From assembly GCF_000226315.1 (NCBI RefSeq), contig NC_016026.1, positions 434,001-498,000 of the forward strand: DNA of 64,000 bases. Direction: 5' to 3'. Below, in pieces: positions 48,573 to 57,368 of this stretch. The stretch comes from Micavibrio aeruginosavorus ARL-13 (lineage in GTDB: Bacteria; Pseudomonadota; Alphaproteobacteria; Micavibrionales; Micavibrionaceae). Numbering within the stretch: position 1 is the first letter of the stretch; each line of letters begins with the position of its first letter. The position numbers and the translations under genes are program-made. The notes below the pieces were generated by a model. The model saw only the letters and a program-made list of their open reading frames with translations. It was not told the origin of the DNA and searched no databases.

Positions 48573-51236
48573 ATGGATGACCTCGTCACAGAATTTATAA
48601 CAGAAACTGTTGAATCGCTTTCGACGCTGGACCTTGATCTGGTGCGATTGGAGCAGGAGCCGGAAAATAAAGATCTTCTGGGTAACATTTTCAGGCTCAT
48701 GCACACAATCAAGGGAACGTGTGGATTTATCGGTCTTCCGCGCTTGGAAAAAACTGCGCACGCCGCCGAAAACCTTCTTGATAATTTTCGCAATGACAAA
48801 ATGGACGTCAGTGAACGGGCCATGACATTGCTGTTTATGTGCATTGACCGTGTTCGGTTTTTGGTGAGTGAAGTCAGTAAAAGTGGAGCAGAACCAGAAG
48901 GGAACGATTCCGATATTATTCAGGTGATTGAGGCTGAGATAGAACAATCCCTGCATGGCGGAGAAAAGAAAGAGTCGGCGGTTTCAAACCGTGATCCTGT
49001 GCCAGAGCCGCCGGTTTCTGTCGATATTTCCCCGGCCCAGACGGTTGAAAAGGGGCCTGAATATCTGCGTGTACAGATGAATGTTCTGGAAGATCTTATC
49101 AATATGGTTTCCGAGCTTGTTTTGACGCGAAACCAACTGTCGCAATTGATCCGTATGGAGGAAAATTCAAATCTGACAACGCCATTCCAGCGGTTGAACA
49201 GGATTGTATCAGATCTTCAGGATAGCGTCATGAAAACGCGAATGCAACCCATTGGGAATGCATGGTCAAAATTGCCGCGTATCGTGCGTGATTTGTCGAC
49301 CGAGATGAAAAAGAAAATTGTCCTGGAGATGGAAGGCGAGGAAACCGAGCTGGATCGTCAGGTGTTGGAGCAGATTAAAGATCCGCTGACCCATATGATC
49401 CGAAATTCGTGCGATCATGGTATTGAGCGCCCCGCCGATCGATTGGATGCCGGTAAAAAAGAACAAGGATGCATTCGCCTACGTGCATATCATGAGGGTG
49501 GGTTTATTGTTCTGCAGATCAGCGATGACGGCAAGGGTTTGGACCCGGCGAAAATTGCCGAGAAGGCAATTGAAAAGGGGCTGGCTGACCCAGATAAAAT
49601 TCAGGCTATGAGTGATAAACAAATCCTCAGTTACATCATGCGCCCGGGTTTTTCAACGGCCGAACAGATCACGAATGTATCGGGGCGCGGGGTCGGCATG
49701 GATGTCGTTCGCGCCAATATTGAAAAAATTGGTGGCTCAATTGACATGGAATCTACCCCGGGAAAGGGGACGTGTTTTACGATCCAAATTCCACTGACTC
49801 TGGCGATTATTTCTGCATTGATCGTTGAGATTGATTCCTATCGTTATGCCATCCCACAAATGAATATTCAGGAATTAGTGTCCATTAACCCGACAGATTC
49901 CGACATGATTGAATATATAAATGACAAACCGGTCCTGCGCTTACGTGACCGCATTATCCCGCTTCTTGATAGTGAAGCGTTGTTTGATTTTAAGAGTGAT
50001 CAAGGACAGAAGCCACATAATGAAAAGCTGATTTGCGTGATTAGTACGGGTTCCAGCTATTACGGCATTCTGGTGGATCAGATCTATGATACGGAAGAAG
50101 TTGTGATTAAATCTGTATCCTCTGTTCTTAAAAATGCCGGTATTTTCTCTGGCAATACCATTTTGGGTGATGGGCGGGTCATTATGATTTTGGATCCTGC
50201 GGCCATTGCCCGTAAATTCAATGTTGAAAAAGCGGTCAACCAGATAGAGGCGGAGAACATCATGGCGCGCCAGGCACGCGAAAGTGTGAAAGAGCGTGCC
50301 TCAATGCTGGTCTTCAAGGCTGGTGATGGCGCATTGAAGGCGGTGCCGTTGGCGCTGGTGTCCAGAATTCAGGTTTTTCCACGCGGTGAAATTACCTGTT
50401 CGGCTGACAAGATCGTTGTGCGATATAACAACACATTGATGCAGTTATGCTTCATTGATTCCACGACGCAGGGGCTGAATGATCATGAGGTCATGAGCCT
50501 GGTTCTGTCCGACGATATGTCGGATGCTTCAATGGGCCTGATTATTGACCATGTGGTTGACATTATCGAGGGGGATTTAGACCTGACAACGGCGACATTG
50601 CGTCCTGGCGTTTTGGGCAGCATGATTTTAAGCGACCGAACGGTGGATGTCATCGATATTGCTCACTTCCTGTCGCTTAGCCGTTCAGACTGGTTCTCTA
50701 AGATGGCGCATCAATCGGCGCCCTATGCCAATTATCATATTGAACGCGTGCATGAACGGTTGGATATAGTCGAAACCGGTCCGCATACAACAGGCCGCTC
50801 TGCAACTATCGGCGAGCTGGAGCAGACGGCCATGGCGCACAGGCCCATGGCGGAATATAGGGGGCAAAAAATGCGCCTTCTGGTCGTGGATGACAGCCCA
50901 TTTTTCCGCAGCATGCTTTATCCAATTTTGACGGGTGCCGGATACGATGTGACATTATCCGAGGACCCGTTGCATGCCATTCGTCTGCACGATGATGGGC
51001 ATATGTTCGATATTGTTTTGAGTGATATCGAGATGCCGCATATGGACGGGTATGAATTTGTTGAACGGATGCGCGACGATTCGTCGTGGAAAGATGTTCC
51101 CTTTATTGCCATTACCTCCCACAACACAAGGGAAGATATCGAGTATGGCTATAAAAAAGGGTTTAACAAATATATTGGAAAATTTGACAAAGATGAATTG
51201 ATCCGGTCTTTGGTCAGCATCCGCAATAATGAGTAA
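48573..51236 (+). CDS. cheA: CheA histidine kinase with two CheW-like domains and a receiver domain
   Basis: An 887-residue kinase. P1 has the phosphoryl His in MHTIKGTCGF (His44). The dimerisation helices start at ~163 (RVQMNVLEDLINMVSEL). The ATPase has DPLTHMIRNSCDHGIE, DDGKGLD, GRGVGMDVV and GKGTCFTIQ. The first CheW-like domain lies at about 415-550. A second CheW-like unit (about 575-710, with APL-less layout) follows, then a receiver domain at about 767-887 (LLVVDDS, phospho-Asp in VLSDIEMPHMDG near residue 817). No CheY-binding P2 is obvious. A hybrid CheA with a receiver can act as a phosphate sink. First gene of cheA-cheW-cheB-cheR. Confidence 0.92.
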   Translation: MDDLVTEFITETVESLSTLDLDLVRLEQEPENKDLLGNIFRLMHTIKGTCGFIGLPRLEKTAHAAENLLDNFRNDKMDVSERAMTLLFMCIDRVRFLVSEVSKSGAEPEGNDSDIIQVIEAEIEQSLHGGEKKESAVSNRDPVPEPPVSVDISPAQTVEKGPEYLRVQMNVLEDLINMVSELVLTRNQLSQLIRMEENSNLTTPFQRLNRIVSDLQDSVMKTRMQPIGNAWSKLPRIVRDLSTEMKKKIVLEMEGEETELDRQVLEQIKDPLTHMIRNSCDHGIERPADRLDAGKKEQGCIRLRAYHEGGFIVLQISDDGKGLDPAKIAEKAIEKGLADPDKIQAMSDKQILSYIMRPGFSTAEQITNVSGRGVGMDVVRANIEKIGGSIDMESTPGKGTCFTIQIPLTLAIISALIVEIDSYRYAIPQMNIQELVSINPTDSDMIEYINDKPVLRLRDRIIPLLDSEALFDFKSDQGQKPHNEKLICVISTGSSYYGILVDQIYDTEEVVIKSVSSVLKNAGIFSGNTILGDGRVIMILDPAAIARKFNVEKAVNQIEAENIMARQARESVKERASMLVFKAGDGALKAVPLALVSRIQVFPRGEITCSADKIVVRYNNTLMQLCFIDSTTQGLNDHEVMSLVLSDDMSDASMGLIIDHVVDIIEGDLDLTTATLRPGVLGSMILSDRTVDVIDIAHFLSLSRSDWFSKMAHQSAPYANYHIERVHERLDIVETGPHTTGRSATIGELEQTAMAHRPMAEYRGQKMRLLVVDDSPFFRSMLYPILTGAGYDVTLSEDPLHAIRLHDDGHMFDIVLSDIEMPHMDGYEFVERMRDDSSWKDVPFIAITSHNTREDIEYGYKKGFNKYIGKFDKDELIRSLVSIRNNE

Positions 51237-51257
51237 TTAATTGCCATGGGGAACGCT

Positions 51258-51740
51258 ATGAATAATGCAAAGCCAAATATTGTCGCGGACACATTCAAAA
51301 TTCTGATTTTGAATATTGGAAATCATTATTTTGGCGCGCCGATTGAAAGTATTCAGGATGTCATCCAGCGCAATCCAACCACGCCTGTACCATTAACACC
51401 CCCCAATATTATCGGCCTTTTGAATTTGCGGGGGCATATTGTGACCGAAATTGACGTCGCTTATACGCTGGGCATTCACAATCGGGATTGGCTGGCGGGC
51501 AATAACGGATATTCCATCGTTATCAATCGGGGTGGCGAAATGTACAGCCTGGTGTTTGAAGGAATCGGTGATGTTGTCGACGTCATGGATTCGAGCATTG
51601 AAAAACTGCCGGATACGATTAACCGTAAGTGGTTTTCCATTTCGCGTGGTGTTTGTCGCATGGGGGACAAGCTGGTTGTTCTGCTTGATTTTAACCTGAT
51701 GATTGACCATTTGACCCCGGAACCGGCAAATATGGTGTAA
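51258..51740 (+). CDS. cheW: CheW coupling protein
   Basis: A 160-residue single CheW domain: the start FKILILNIGNHYFGAPIESIQDV, PNIIGLLNLRGHIVTEIDVAYTLG and the closing MGDKLVVLLDFNLMI are family features. It links chemoreceptors to CheA. ATG at 51258 is preferred over 51246 because GGGGAA lies 4 bases upstream. It starts 21 bases after cheA and ends 6 bases before cheB. Confidence 0.92.
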   Translation: MNNAKPNIVADTFKILILNIGNHYFGAPIESIQDVIQRNPTTPVPLTPPNIIGLLNLRGHIVTEIDVAYTLGIHNRDWLAGNNGYSIVINRGGEMYSLVFEGIGDVVDVMDSSIEKLPDTINRKWFSISRGVCRMGDKLVVLLDFNLMIDHLTPEPANMV

Positions 51741-51746
51741 CACGCT

Positions 51747-52895
51747 ATGGATATTTCACCTGTACGCGTCATGCTGGTCGACGATTCTGTTGTTGTGCGT
51801 GGATTGTTGCGTAATATCATTGAAAAACATAACGATCTGGACATCGTCGCTGCGGCGGCCGATGGCCAGACCGCTTTGCGCGATTATCGCACCCATCGTC
51901 CTGATATTGTCTTGATGGATGTTGAGATGCCGCATATGGACGGGCTCAGCGCCCTGCGTGAGATTTTGGTCCATGATCCAGATGCACGGGTCATTATGTG
52001 TTCAAGCCTGACGCAGGCCGGGGCGGAAACGACGTACCAGGCTCTGCATATCGGCGCTGTGGACTGTCTGGCGAAGCCGTCGTCAAAATCGATTGATCGG
52101 GGTTTGACGTTCGAACAGGAATTGCTGTTAAAACTGCGTACGCTGGGGCGGAATGGTGCGAAAAGAAAGGCGGTTTCGATAACCGCGCGGTCTTCTGGGG
52201 TGCCGGAACTGGTGTCTTTGTCCACGCCTTATATGCACAAGTTGGGCGGGGACGTGGTTTTGCGCCGGATGCCTGATCATTTACCCCCGAATTTTCCCTT
52301 GGCTTTGGCGATCGGTGCATCCACGGGCGGGCCGAAAGCGCTGGTCGAATTTCTGACCAGCGTTGATAAAAATATAATGTTGCCCATTTTCATTACGCAA
52401 CATATCCCGCCCGGCTTTTCCCGCTTTCTGGCGGAGAATATTGAACGTAAAACTGGTTTTCCTGCGCATGAGGCGGAGGAGGGAATGCTGGTATCCCCCG
52501 GCCACGTGTATATTGCGCCGGGGCAAAAGCATATGGGTGTACAAAAAGGGATCCCAAAGCGCATTACTCTGACCGATGGGCCGCCAGTCAATTTTTGTAA
52601 ACCATCTGTCGATGTTATGCTGGATTCATTGGAGCATGCGTATGGCGGACATTTGCTCACCGTTATTCTGACGGGTATGGGGGCTGACGGGCATCAATCC
52701 AGCCGCCGCATGGTTGTTGACGGTACGCATAATATTTTAATCGCGCAGGACGAGGAATCGTCCGTAGTTTGGGGTATGCCGGGTGCGGTGGCAAAAGATG
52801 GGATATGTCACGCTGTCCTGCCACTCTCGCGTATTGGGGCCGCAGTAAACAAGTTGGTACGCCGTGAATCCATAGGGGATCATCATGCAAATTGA
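51747..52895 (+). CDS. cheB: CheB receptor methylesterase
   Basis: A 382-residue protein with an N-terminal receiver domain (VMLVDDSVVVRG; phospho-Asp in VLMDVEMPHMDG) and a C-terminal methylesterase. The catalytic Ser is in IGASTGGPKAL (about 192), His in FITQHIPPGFS (about 217) and Asp in ILTGMGADG (about 313). It removes methyl groups from, or deamidates, receptor glutamates when phosphorylated by CheA. It overlaps cheR by 11 bases. Confidence 0.96.
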   Translation: MDISPVRVMLVDDSVVVRGLLRNIIEKHNDLDIVAAAADGQTALRDYRTHRPDIVLMDVEMPHMDGLSALREILVHDPDARVIMCSSLTQAGAETTYQALHIGAVDCLAKPSSKSIDRGLTFEQELLLKLRTLGRNGAKRKAVSITARSSGVPELVSLSTPYMHKLGGDVVLRRMPDHLPPNFPLALAIGASTGGPKALVEFLTSVDKNIMLPIFITQHIPPGFSRFLAENIERKTGFPAHEAEEGMLVSPGHVYIAPGQKHMGVQKGIPKRITLTDGPPVNFCKPSVDVMLDSLEHAYGGHLLTVILTGMGADGHQSSRRMVVDGTHNILIAQDEESSVVWGMPGAVAKDGICHAVLPLSRIGAAVNKLVRRESIGDHHAN

Positions 52896-53700
52896 TGATA
52901 TTGAATTTCACTTCTTCCGTAATTTTCTGAAGGAATCGTCCGGCTATCATTTGACGGATGATAAGCGCTACCTGTTGGAATCGCGATTAGAGGATGTGCT
53001 GCGAAGCTGGAAGCTGAATGATCATCGCGCGATTATATCGTCAATCCGGAATGATTATTCATCGAAAATGGCGACCGATGTGATCGAGGCCATGACGATC
53101 AACGAAACCTTCTTTTTCCGCGACCAAATCCCGTTTGATGTGTTTGAAAATCAATTGCTGGATCGTCTGGCGGAATCCGCCGTGGCCAATCGTGTGCGCA
53201 TATGGTCGGCCGCATGTTCCACTGGTCAGGAACCATATTCAGTGGCGATGATTGCGACGGAAAAGCGCTCGGTTTATCCAAAATTACTATGCGAAGTTGT
53301 GGGCACGGATATTAACAGCCGGGTTTTGTCCCGTGCGCGCCAAGGGGTTTTTTCGGATATTGAGGTGCACCGTGGCTTGCCCGATCATTACCGCGACAAA
53401 TATTTTACGCGCGATGGATCAAACTGGAAAATCAACGACGATATTCGGGCCCAGGTTCATTTCCGGCAAATGAATTTGAAAGGTGATTACGATGTTGAGG
53501 GGCCATTTGATTTTGTCCTGCTGCGGAACGTTTTGATTTATTTTGATACGGCGTTGAAGGAAAATATCCTGCGCCGTATTGCTGACCGTATGCGTCCGGG
53601 GGGCTATTTACTGCTGGGCGCGGCGGAAGGTATTTACGACCTCAACCATCATTTCCAGCGCTGCCCCGATATAAAAGGTCTCTATGAATATCGCGGATGA
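52885..53700 (+). CDS. cheR: CheR receptor methyltransferase
   Basis: A 271-residue SAM-dependent methyltransferase that methylates receptor glutamates. Seen: an N-terminal helical domain with FHFFRNFLKESSGYHL, then MTINETFFFRD, the SAM site VRIWSAACSTGQEPYS, the NVLIYFD motif and a C-terminal GGYLLLGAAEGI. AGGGGAT precedes the ATG. The receptor next door lacks the CheR-tethering pentapeptide. A strong terminator follows the stop. Confidence 0.96.
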   Translation: MQIDDIEFHFFRNFLKESSGYHLTDDKRYLLESRLEDVLRSWKLNDHRAIISSIRNDYSSKMATDVIEAMTINETFFFRDQIPFDVFENQLLDRLAESAVANRVRIWSAACSTGQEPYSVAMIATEKRSVYPKLLCEVVGTDINSRVLSRARQGVFSDIEVHRGLPDHYRDKYFTRDGSNWKINDDIRAQVHFRQMNLKGDYDVEGPFDFVLLRNVLIYFDTALKENILRRIADRMRPGGYLLLGAAEGIYDLNHHFQRCPDIKGLYEYRG

Positions 53701-53730
53701 AAAAAGCCCCCGGATTGCGGGGGCTTTTTT
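53701..53730. terminator. Bidirectional terminator after cheR and hss
   Basis: AAAAAGCCCCC / GGGGGCTTTTTT, a perfect GC stem flanked by A and T tracts, lies between the converging cheR and homospermidine synthase genes and can stop both. Confidence 0.88.
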
Positions 53731-53734
53731 CTAT

Positions 53735-55165
53735 CTAGTGGACCAGGATATTCCGGAACTGCCACGGGTCGGAGGTGTCGATATCCTCCGGGAACAGGCC
53801 AGGGCGGTTATCCAGCGGGGTCCAGTCGGTATAATGGCCTTCAACCGTGCCCAGATACGGGCTCTGGACCTCCAGGCAGCGGCGGTGATCCATTTCCTCT
53901 GTCTCGACAATCCCGGCCATGGGGTTTTCCAGTGCCCAGACCATGCCGGCGATAATCGCGGATGTCACCTGGAGTGCCGTGGCGTTTTGATACGGGGCGA
54001 GGGCGCGGGTTTCCTCAATCGTCAGGCGGGATCCATACCAATAGGCATTCTTGGCGTGCCCGAACAGGAGTACACCCAATTCATCCCGCCCATCGACAAT
54101 TTCGGATTCGCCAAGGATATGCATACGCGGCTGCATTTTTCCATCACGGCCAAACAATTCATGCCATGACAAAATGGCATTGTTGCACGGGTGATAGGCG
54201 TAATGGCATGTCGGGCGGTATTCCGGTTTCGGCCCGGACCCAACGGTGAAATAATCGGAAATTGAAATGGCCTCGTTATGCGTCACCAAAAACCCGAATT
54301 GTGCGCCCGGGGTTGGGCACCATGTACGGACGCGGGTCGCGGCGCCGGGTTGGTTCAGGTAAATCGCGGCCTGGCACCCGAACGAATGGGTGGAGGCATT
54401 GGGCGGCATCCAGTTTTCATGCGTGCCCCATCCCAACTCTGCGGGCTGATAGCCTTCAGATACGAAGCCTTCTACCGACCAGGTGTTGACGAAGACATTC
54501 ATTTCCTTTGGCATCCGGGCGCGCTGGGTGTCGCGTTCGGCGATGTGCACGCCTTTGATGCCCAATGTTTGCATCAATCGGGCCCAGTCTTCGCGTGTTT
54601 GTGGTTCGGTGAACGGTGTGTTGGTGTCGCGGGCGATGTTTAACACGGCCTGTTTGACAAACCACGATACCATGCCGGGGTTCGCACCGCAGCAGGATAC
54701 GGCGGTGCGGGTGCCGCGCGCCAGAGCCTTTTCCTCGATGATGTCATCGCGCAAATCATAATTTGTGCGGTCGCCGGGGTGGGCGTTTTTGTTATCGTAA
54801 TACCCCGCCCACGGTTCGGCCACGGTGTCGATGTAATGGCAATCCAGTTCGCGGCACAGGCGCATGATATCGCGGGATGACGTATCGACTGATACGTTGA
54901 CGCAGAACCCAACACCTTCGCCATTACGTAGCAGCGGTGTGAGGATGTCGCGGTAGTTTTCAAGAGAAAGTTCAGCGTGAATGAAGCGAATGCCCAGCCC
55001 CTCAACCACGGGGCGGTAAATATCTTCCGGATCGATAATGACGAAACGGTCCCGGTCAAATTTGAAATGTCGCTCCAGCAGGGGAACCATGCCGCGCCCG
55101 ATAGAGCCAAATCCAATCATCACCACGGGCCCGTTTATCGTCCCGTGTACCGGCCAGTTTGCCAT
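53735..55165 (-). CDS. hss: Homospermidine synthase
   Basis: A 476-residue enzyme of the saccharopine dehydrogenase-like group, matching bacterial homospermidine synthase (about 480 residues). The N-terminal NAD-binding loop is in VVMIGFGSIGRGMVPLLE; TRTAVSCCGANPGMVSWFVKQA and YHPCNNAILSWHELF are family parts. It forms homospermidine from two putrescines (or spermidine) with NAD as transient oxidant. Homospermidine is the main polyamine in many alphaproteobacteria. Confidence 0.93.
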   Translation of the reverse strand: MANWPVHGTINGPVVMIGFGSIGRGMVPLLERHFKFDRDRFVIIDPEDIYRPVVEGLGIRFIHAELSLENYRDILTPLLRNGEGVGFCVNVSVDTSSRDIMRLCRELDCHYIDTVAEPWAGYYDNKNAHPGDRTNYDLRDDIIEEKALARGTRTAVSCCGANPGMVSWFVKQAVLNIARDTNTPFTEPQTREDWARLMQTLGIKGVHIAERDTQRARMPKEMNVFVNTWSVEGFVSEGYQPAELGWGTHENWMPPNASTHSFGCQAAIYLNQPGAATRVRTWCPTPGAQFGFLVTHNEAISISDYFTVGSGPKPEYRPTCHYAYHPCNNAILSWHELFGRDGKMQPRMHILGESEIVDGRDELGVLLFGHAKNAYWYGSRLTIEETRALAPYQNATALQVTSAIIAGMVWALENPMAGIVETEEMDHRRCLEVQSPYLGTVEGHYTDWTPLDNRPGLFPEDIDTSDPWQFRNILVH

Positions 55166-55286
55166 TCTCGATTTTTTCCACTTCTGGTCAGAGGTTCACA
55201 ATATTGACCAGATAGCGGCAAATGATCCCGGAAAGCAAGGGGATTATGATTGTCGTAAAACGCCCGTATGGCGGGCGCTGCGGGCG

Positions 55287-55985
55287 TTACTGGCCGCCGC
55301 AGACAAAGCGGATCTGGCGACCGTTGGTCACCACGGGTTTGCATTGTTGTTTGGGCGTGTTTTCCGGTGTTGTCGGTGGTGTGGCTTGTGTCTTGGCAAC
55401 GTCCTGCTCGGCGCGGCTGGTGGCCTGTTCTTGGGCCTGGATCATGGCGCGGCGATCGTCGTCGTTCAGGGTCAGGGCAACCTTCGGGTCAATCCCACGC
55501 TTCTGCAACAGGCTGTTGACGGTGGCGCGGTCGTCTTCGTTCATTTTTGCGTAGAGCTGTACGCCCGTATAGCGGCTGACATCCGGTGAGGCCAGCAATG
55601 TGGCCACCGTTTCCGGTTCAATGCGCAAGGCACCCTTTTGGCCCAGGCGCGCTTCCAGCTGGGCGCGTGCGCCTGGCAGTTGATCGAGATAGAGCAGAAA
55701 ACCAAGCGCATTGCCGACCGGGTCGTTTTTCTTGCGCAACAGGGTTTCCGCGAATTCCGCGTTTGCGCAATCCTTGTCCCATTTGCTTTGCCCGACACCG
55801 TAAAAACCGATGCCATTATAATCCGTGCCCATGCAGGTTTCGGTGTTCAATCCCGGTGTGGCGCATCCGCTCAAAATCGCCGCTGCTAGGCCCAGTGTCG
55901 ATAACGCCCCTGCACGGCGCAGGTTCGCGTTTTCAAACACAGAACGCAGGGGGGCGTTGTCGTTGGTTGCGGTTTTTATGGTCAT
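55287..55985 (-). CDS. Putative membrane or lipoprotein, 232 aa
   Basis: A 232-residue protein. The cytoplasmic start (NDNAPLRSVFENANLRR) is followed by a hydrophobic stretch ending in ILSGC, a lipobox-like LSGC near residue 40; the preceding basic stretch is long for a signal peptide, so lipidation is plausible but not sure. The mature part is helical, with four cysteines including the C-terminal FVCGG. The Gln/Thr/Pro-rich tail before it is flexible. The open frame starts 49 codons earlier without a signal. Function unknown. Confidence 0.6.
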   Translation of the reverse strand: MTIKTATNDNAPLRSVFENANLRRAGALSTLGLAAAILSGCATPGLNTETCMGTDYNGIGFYGVGQSKWDKDCANAEFAETLLRKKNDPVGNALGFLLYLDQLPGARAQLEARLGQKGALRIEPETVATLLASPDVSRYTGVQLYAKMNEDDRATVNSLLQKRGIDPKVALTLNDDDRRAMIQAQEQATSRAEQDVAKTQATPPTTPENTPKQQCKPVVTNGRQIRFVCGGQ

Positions 55986-56096
55986 TGCTACACACCCTTT
56001 TTTTGGTTTTTTAAGGTCGCAAATAATTACCATAATGTAAAGCTGTCCGTCAATAAAAACCGACGGAAGTTTATTAATTTGTTGAAATATAAAGAA

Positions 56097-56127
56097 AAAG
56101 CGCCCGGCTTGGGGCCGAGCGCTTTCC
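56097..56127 (-). terminator. Intrinsic terminator of the Gly-rich secreted protein gene
   Basis: Read on the minus strand, AAAGCGCTCGGC and GCCGGGCGCTTT pair around a short loop and are followed by TTTCTTT. It lies 26 bases after the 56153 gene's stop. Confidence 0.82.
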
Positions 56128-56152
56128 TGCACAATTCTTGGGCTTTAACCGC

Positions 56153-57076
56153 TTACGGGCGGGAGCACGGGCTTACATAGCGTTTCGTGGTCGTGGAGCC
56201 GCCGCTTTTCTCGGTGACGTTCACGGTTACTTTACCGCCGCAGCCAACTTGCTGCTGAACAACCGGTTGGGCCACAACCTGCTGAACCGGAGCCGGTGCA
56301 GCGGAGTTGTCGAAGCTGACGCCGATACCCAGCAATTGGTTCCAGTTTTCGGAACGAACGCTGACCGGCTGGCCGTTTACGGCTTTCTGTTGAACGTTTT
56401 CGCGGATGGCTTGAACGGCCTGGGCCACTTTTTCGTCGGACTGGGCGCGTTCCTGAACAGCGATTGCGCGCAGCATCGGGTCGCCGCTTTCGATGTAGGC
56501 TTTGCGTTCTTCATGCGCCAGGCAATCTTTGTCCGAGCTGTTGGCTTCGGAAGAACCCAGGCTGATACCGCCGCCGATCACTTGGATCGCGCCGACTTTG
56601 GTTTTCACGTTCGCGCATTTGGACGTTGCAACCGTGCTCAAAGACGGGGCGATTGCGGACGCTGCAGCCACTTCGTTTTTGAAGCTGACGTTGTTGTCAC
56701 CGCCGACAGCATTGGCGTTGGATGCGGATTGGCCGCCTTGACCACCCTCACCACCTTGGCCGCCCTGACCGCCTTGGCCACCGGTTGCCGTGGCACTGCC
56801 ACCTTGGCCACCGTTTGCGACAGCGTTTCCGCCGTTGGCAACAGCGTTGGAGTTGGAGCCGGATACGGCACCCGCAACGGCCCCAGCGTTGGCGCTGGCA
56901 TTGTTGTTGTTGTGATTGTTGTTGTAGTTTTTGTTGGTGTTGTTCACATCAACATTGTTTGTCGGTGTGGACGGCTGCTCCGGATATTCCGGGTAGTAGG
57001 TTGCAGAAGCCGGCGCGGCGAAAGCGGCGCTCAGGGCCAGGGCAGCAGCGGTCAGTTTCAGTGTCTTGAAGCTCAT
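56153..57076 (-). CDS. Secreted Asn/Gly/Gln-rich low-complexity protein
   Basis: A 307-residue protein with a signal peptide (cut after PASA). The mature start is Tyr/Pro-rich, followed by an Asn-rich block (NKNYNNNHNNNNASANA), then a Gly/Asn/Ala/Gln stretch with many GGQGGQGG-type repeats (residues about 75-125). The second half is ordered, with four cysteines and a helical segment (YIESGDPMLRAIAVQERAQSDEK). The final part has a beta-rich end with a Cys (YVSPCSRP). AAGGTG precedes the ATG. Known functions: none I recognise; the layout suggests a secreted adhesive or structural protein. Confidence 0.78.
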   Translation of the reverse strand: MSFKTLKLTAAALALSAAFAAPASATYYPEYPEQPSTPTNNVDVNNTNKNYNNNHNNNNASANAGAVAGAVSGSNSNAVANGGNAVANGGQGGSATATGGQGGQGGQGGEGGQGGQSASNANAVGGDNNVSFKNEVAAASAIAPSLSTVATSKCANVKTKVGAIQVIGGGISLGSSEANSSDKDCLAHEERKAYIESGDPMLRAIAVQERAQSDEKVAQAVQAIRENVQQKAVNGQPVSVRSENWNQLLGIGVSFDNSAAPAPVQQVVAQPVVQQQVGCGGKVTVNVTEKSGGSTTTKRYVSPCSRP

Positions 57077-57368
57077 ATTTTTTCACCTTCTATTGTTATG
57101 CGGCCCATGATAGCTGGAGCCGCCTTTTGGGTTACGGGACTAAAAGTCGCGCCCTTGATATTCCATAATTGAACTTTATGTCAAGAAAATAATCACGCCT
57201 TAAGGATGTTCTTTTTGCAGGGCTGCTATCACACGAAAAGTTTGCATAATTCGCCGCTCTTATGTATAGACCTTCGGAACATTTAAAAAAAGAGGCCATA
57301 AAGACCACAAAACCCGGGCCCATAAGAAACCAAAGTTTGTAATAGAGAGATCAAAAGGACATTCACAA
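57077..57368. promoter_or_regulatory. Divergent intergenic region with one clear promoter
   Basis: 292 bases without a gene. Plus strand: TTGCAT (57242-57247), 17 bases, TATAGA (57265-57270), a good sigma70 promoter for the Sel1 gene. Minus strand: TTGACA (complement of 57179-57184) has only a weak -10 (TATCAA) at 18 bases. Confidence 0.65.

Noticed and set aside
56138-57172. Long plus-strand frame opposite the Gly-rich secreted gene
   Set aside because: The opposite strand has a signal peptide, ribosome site and terminator; the plus frame has none and its composition is the mirror of the repeats.
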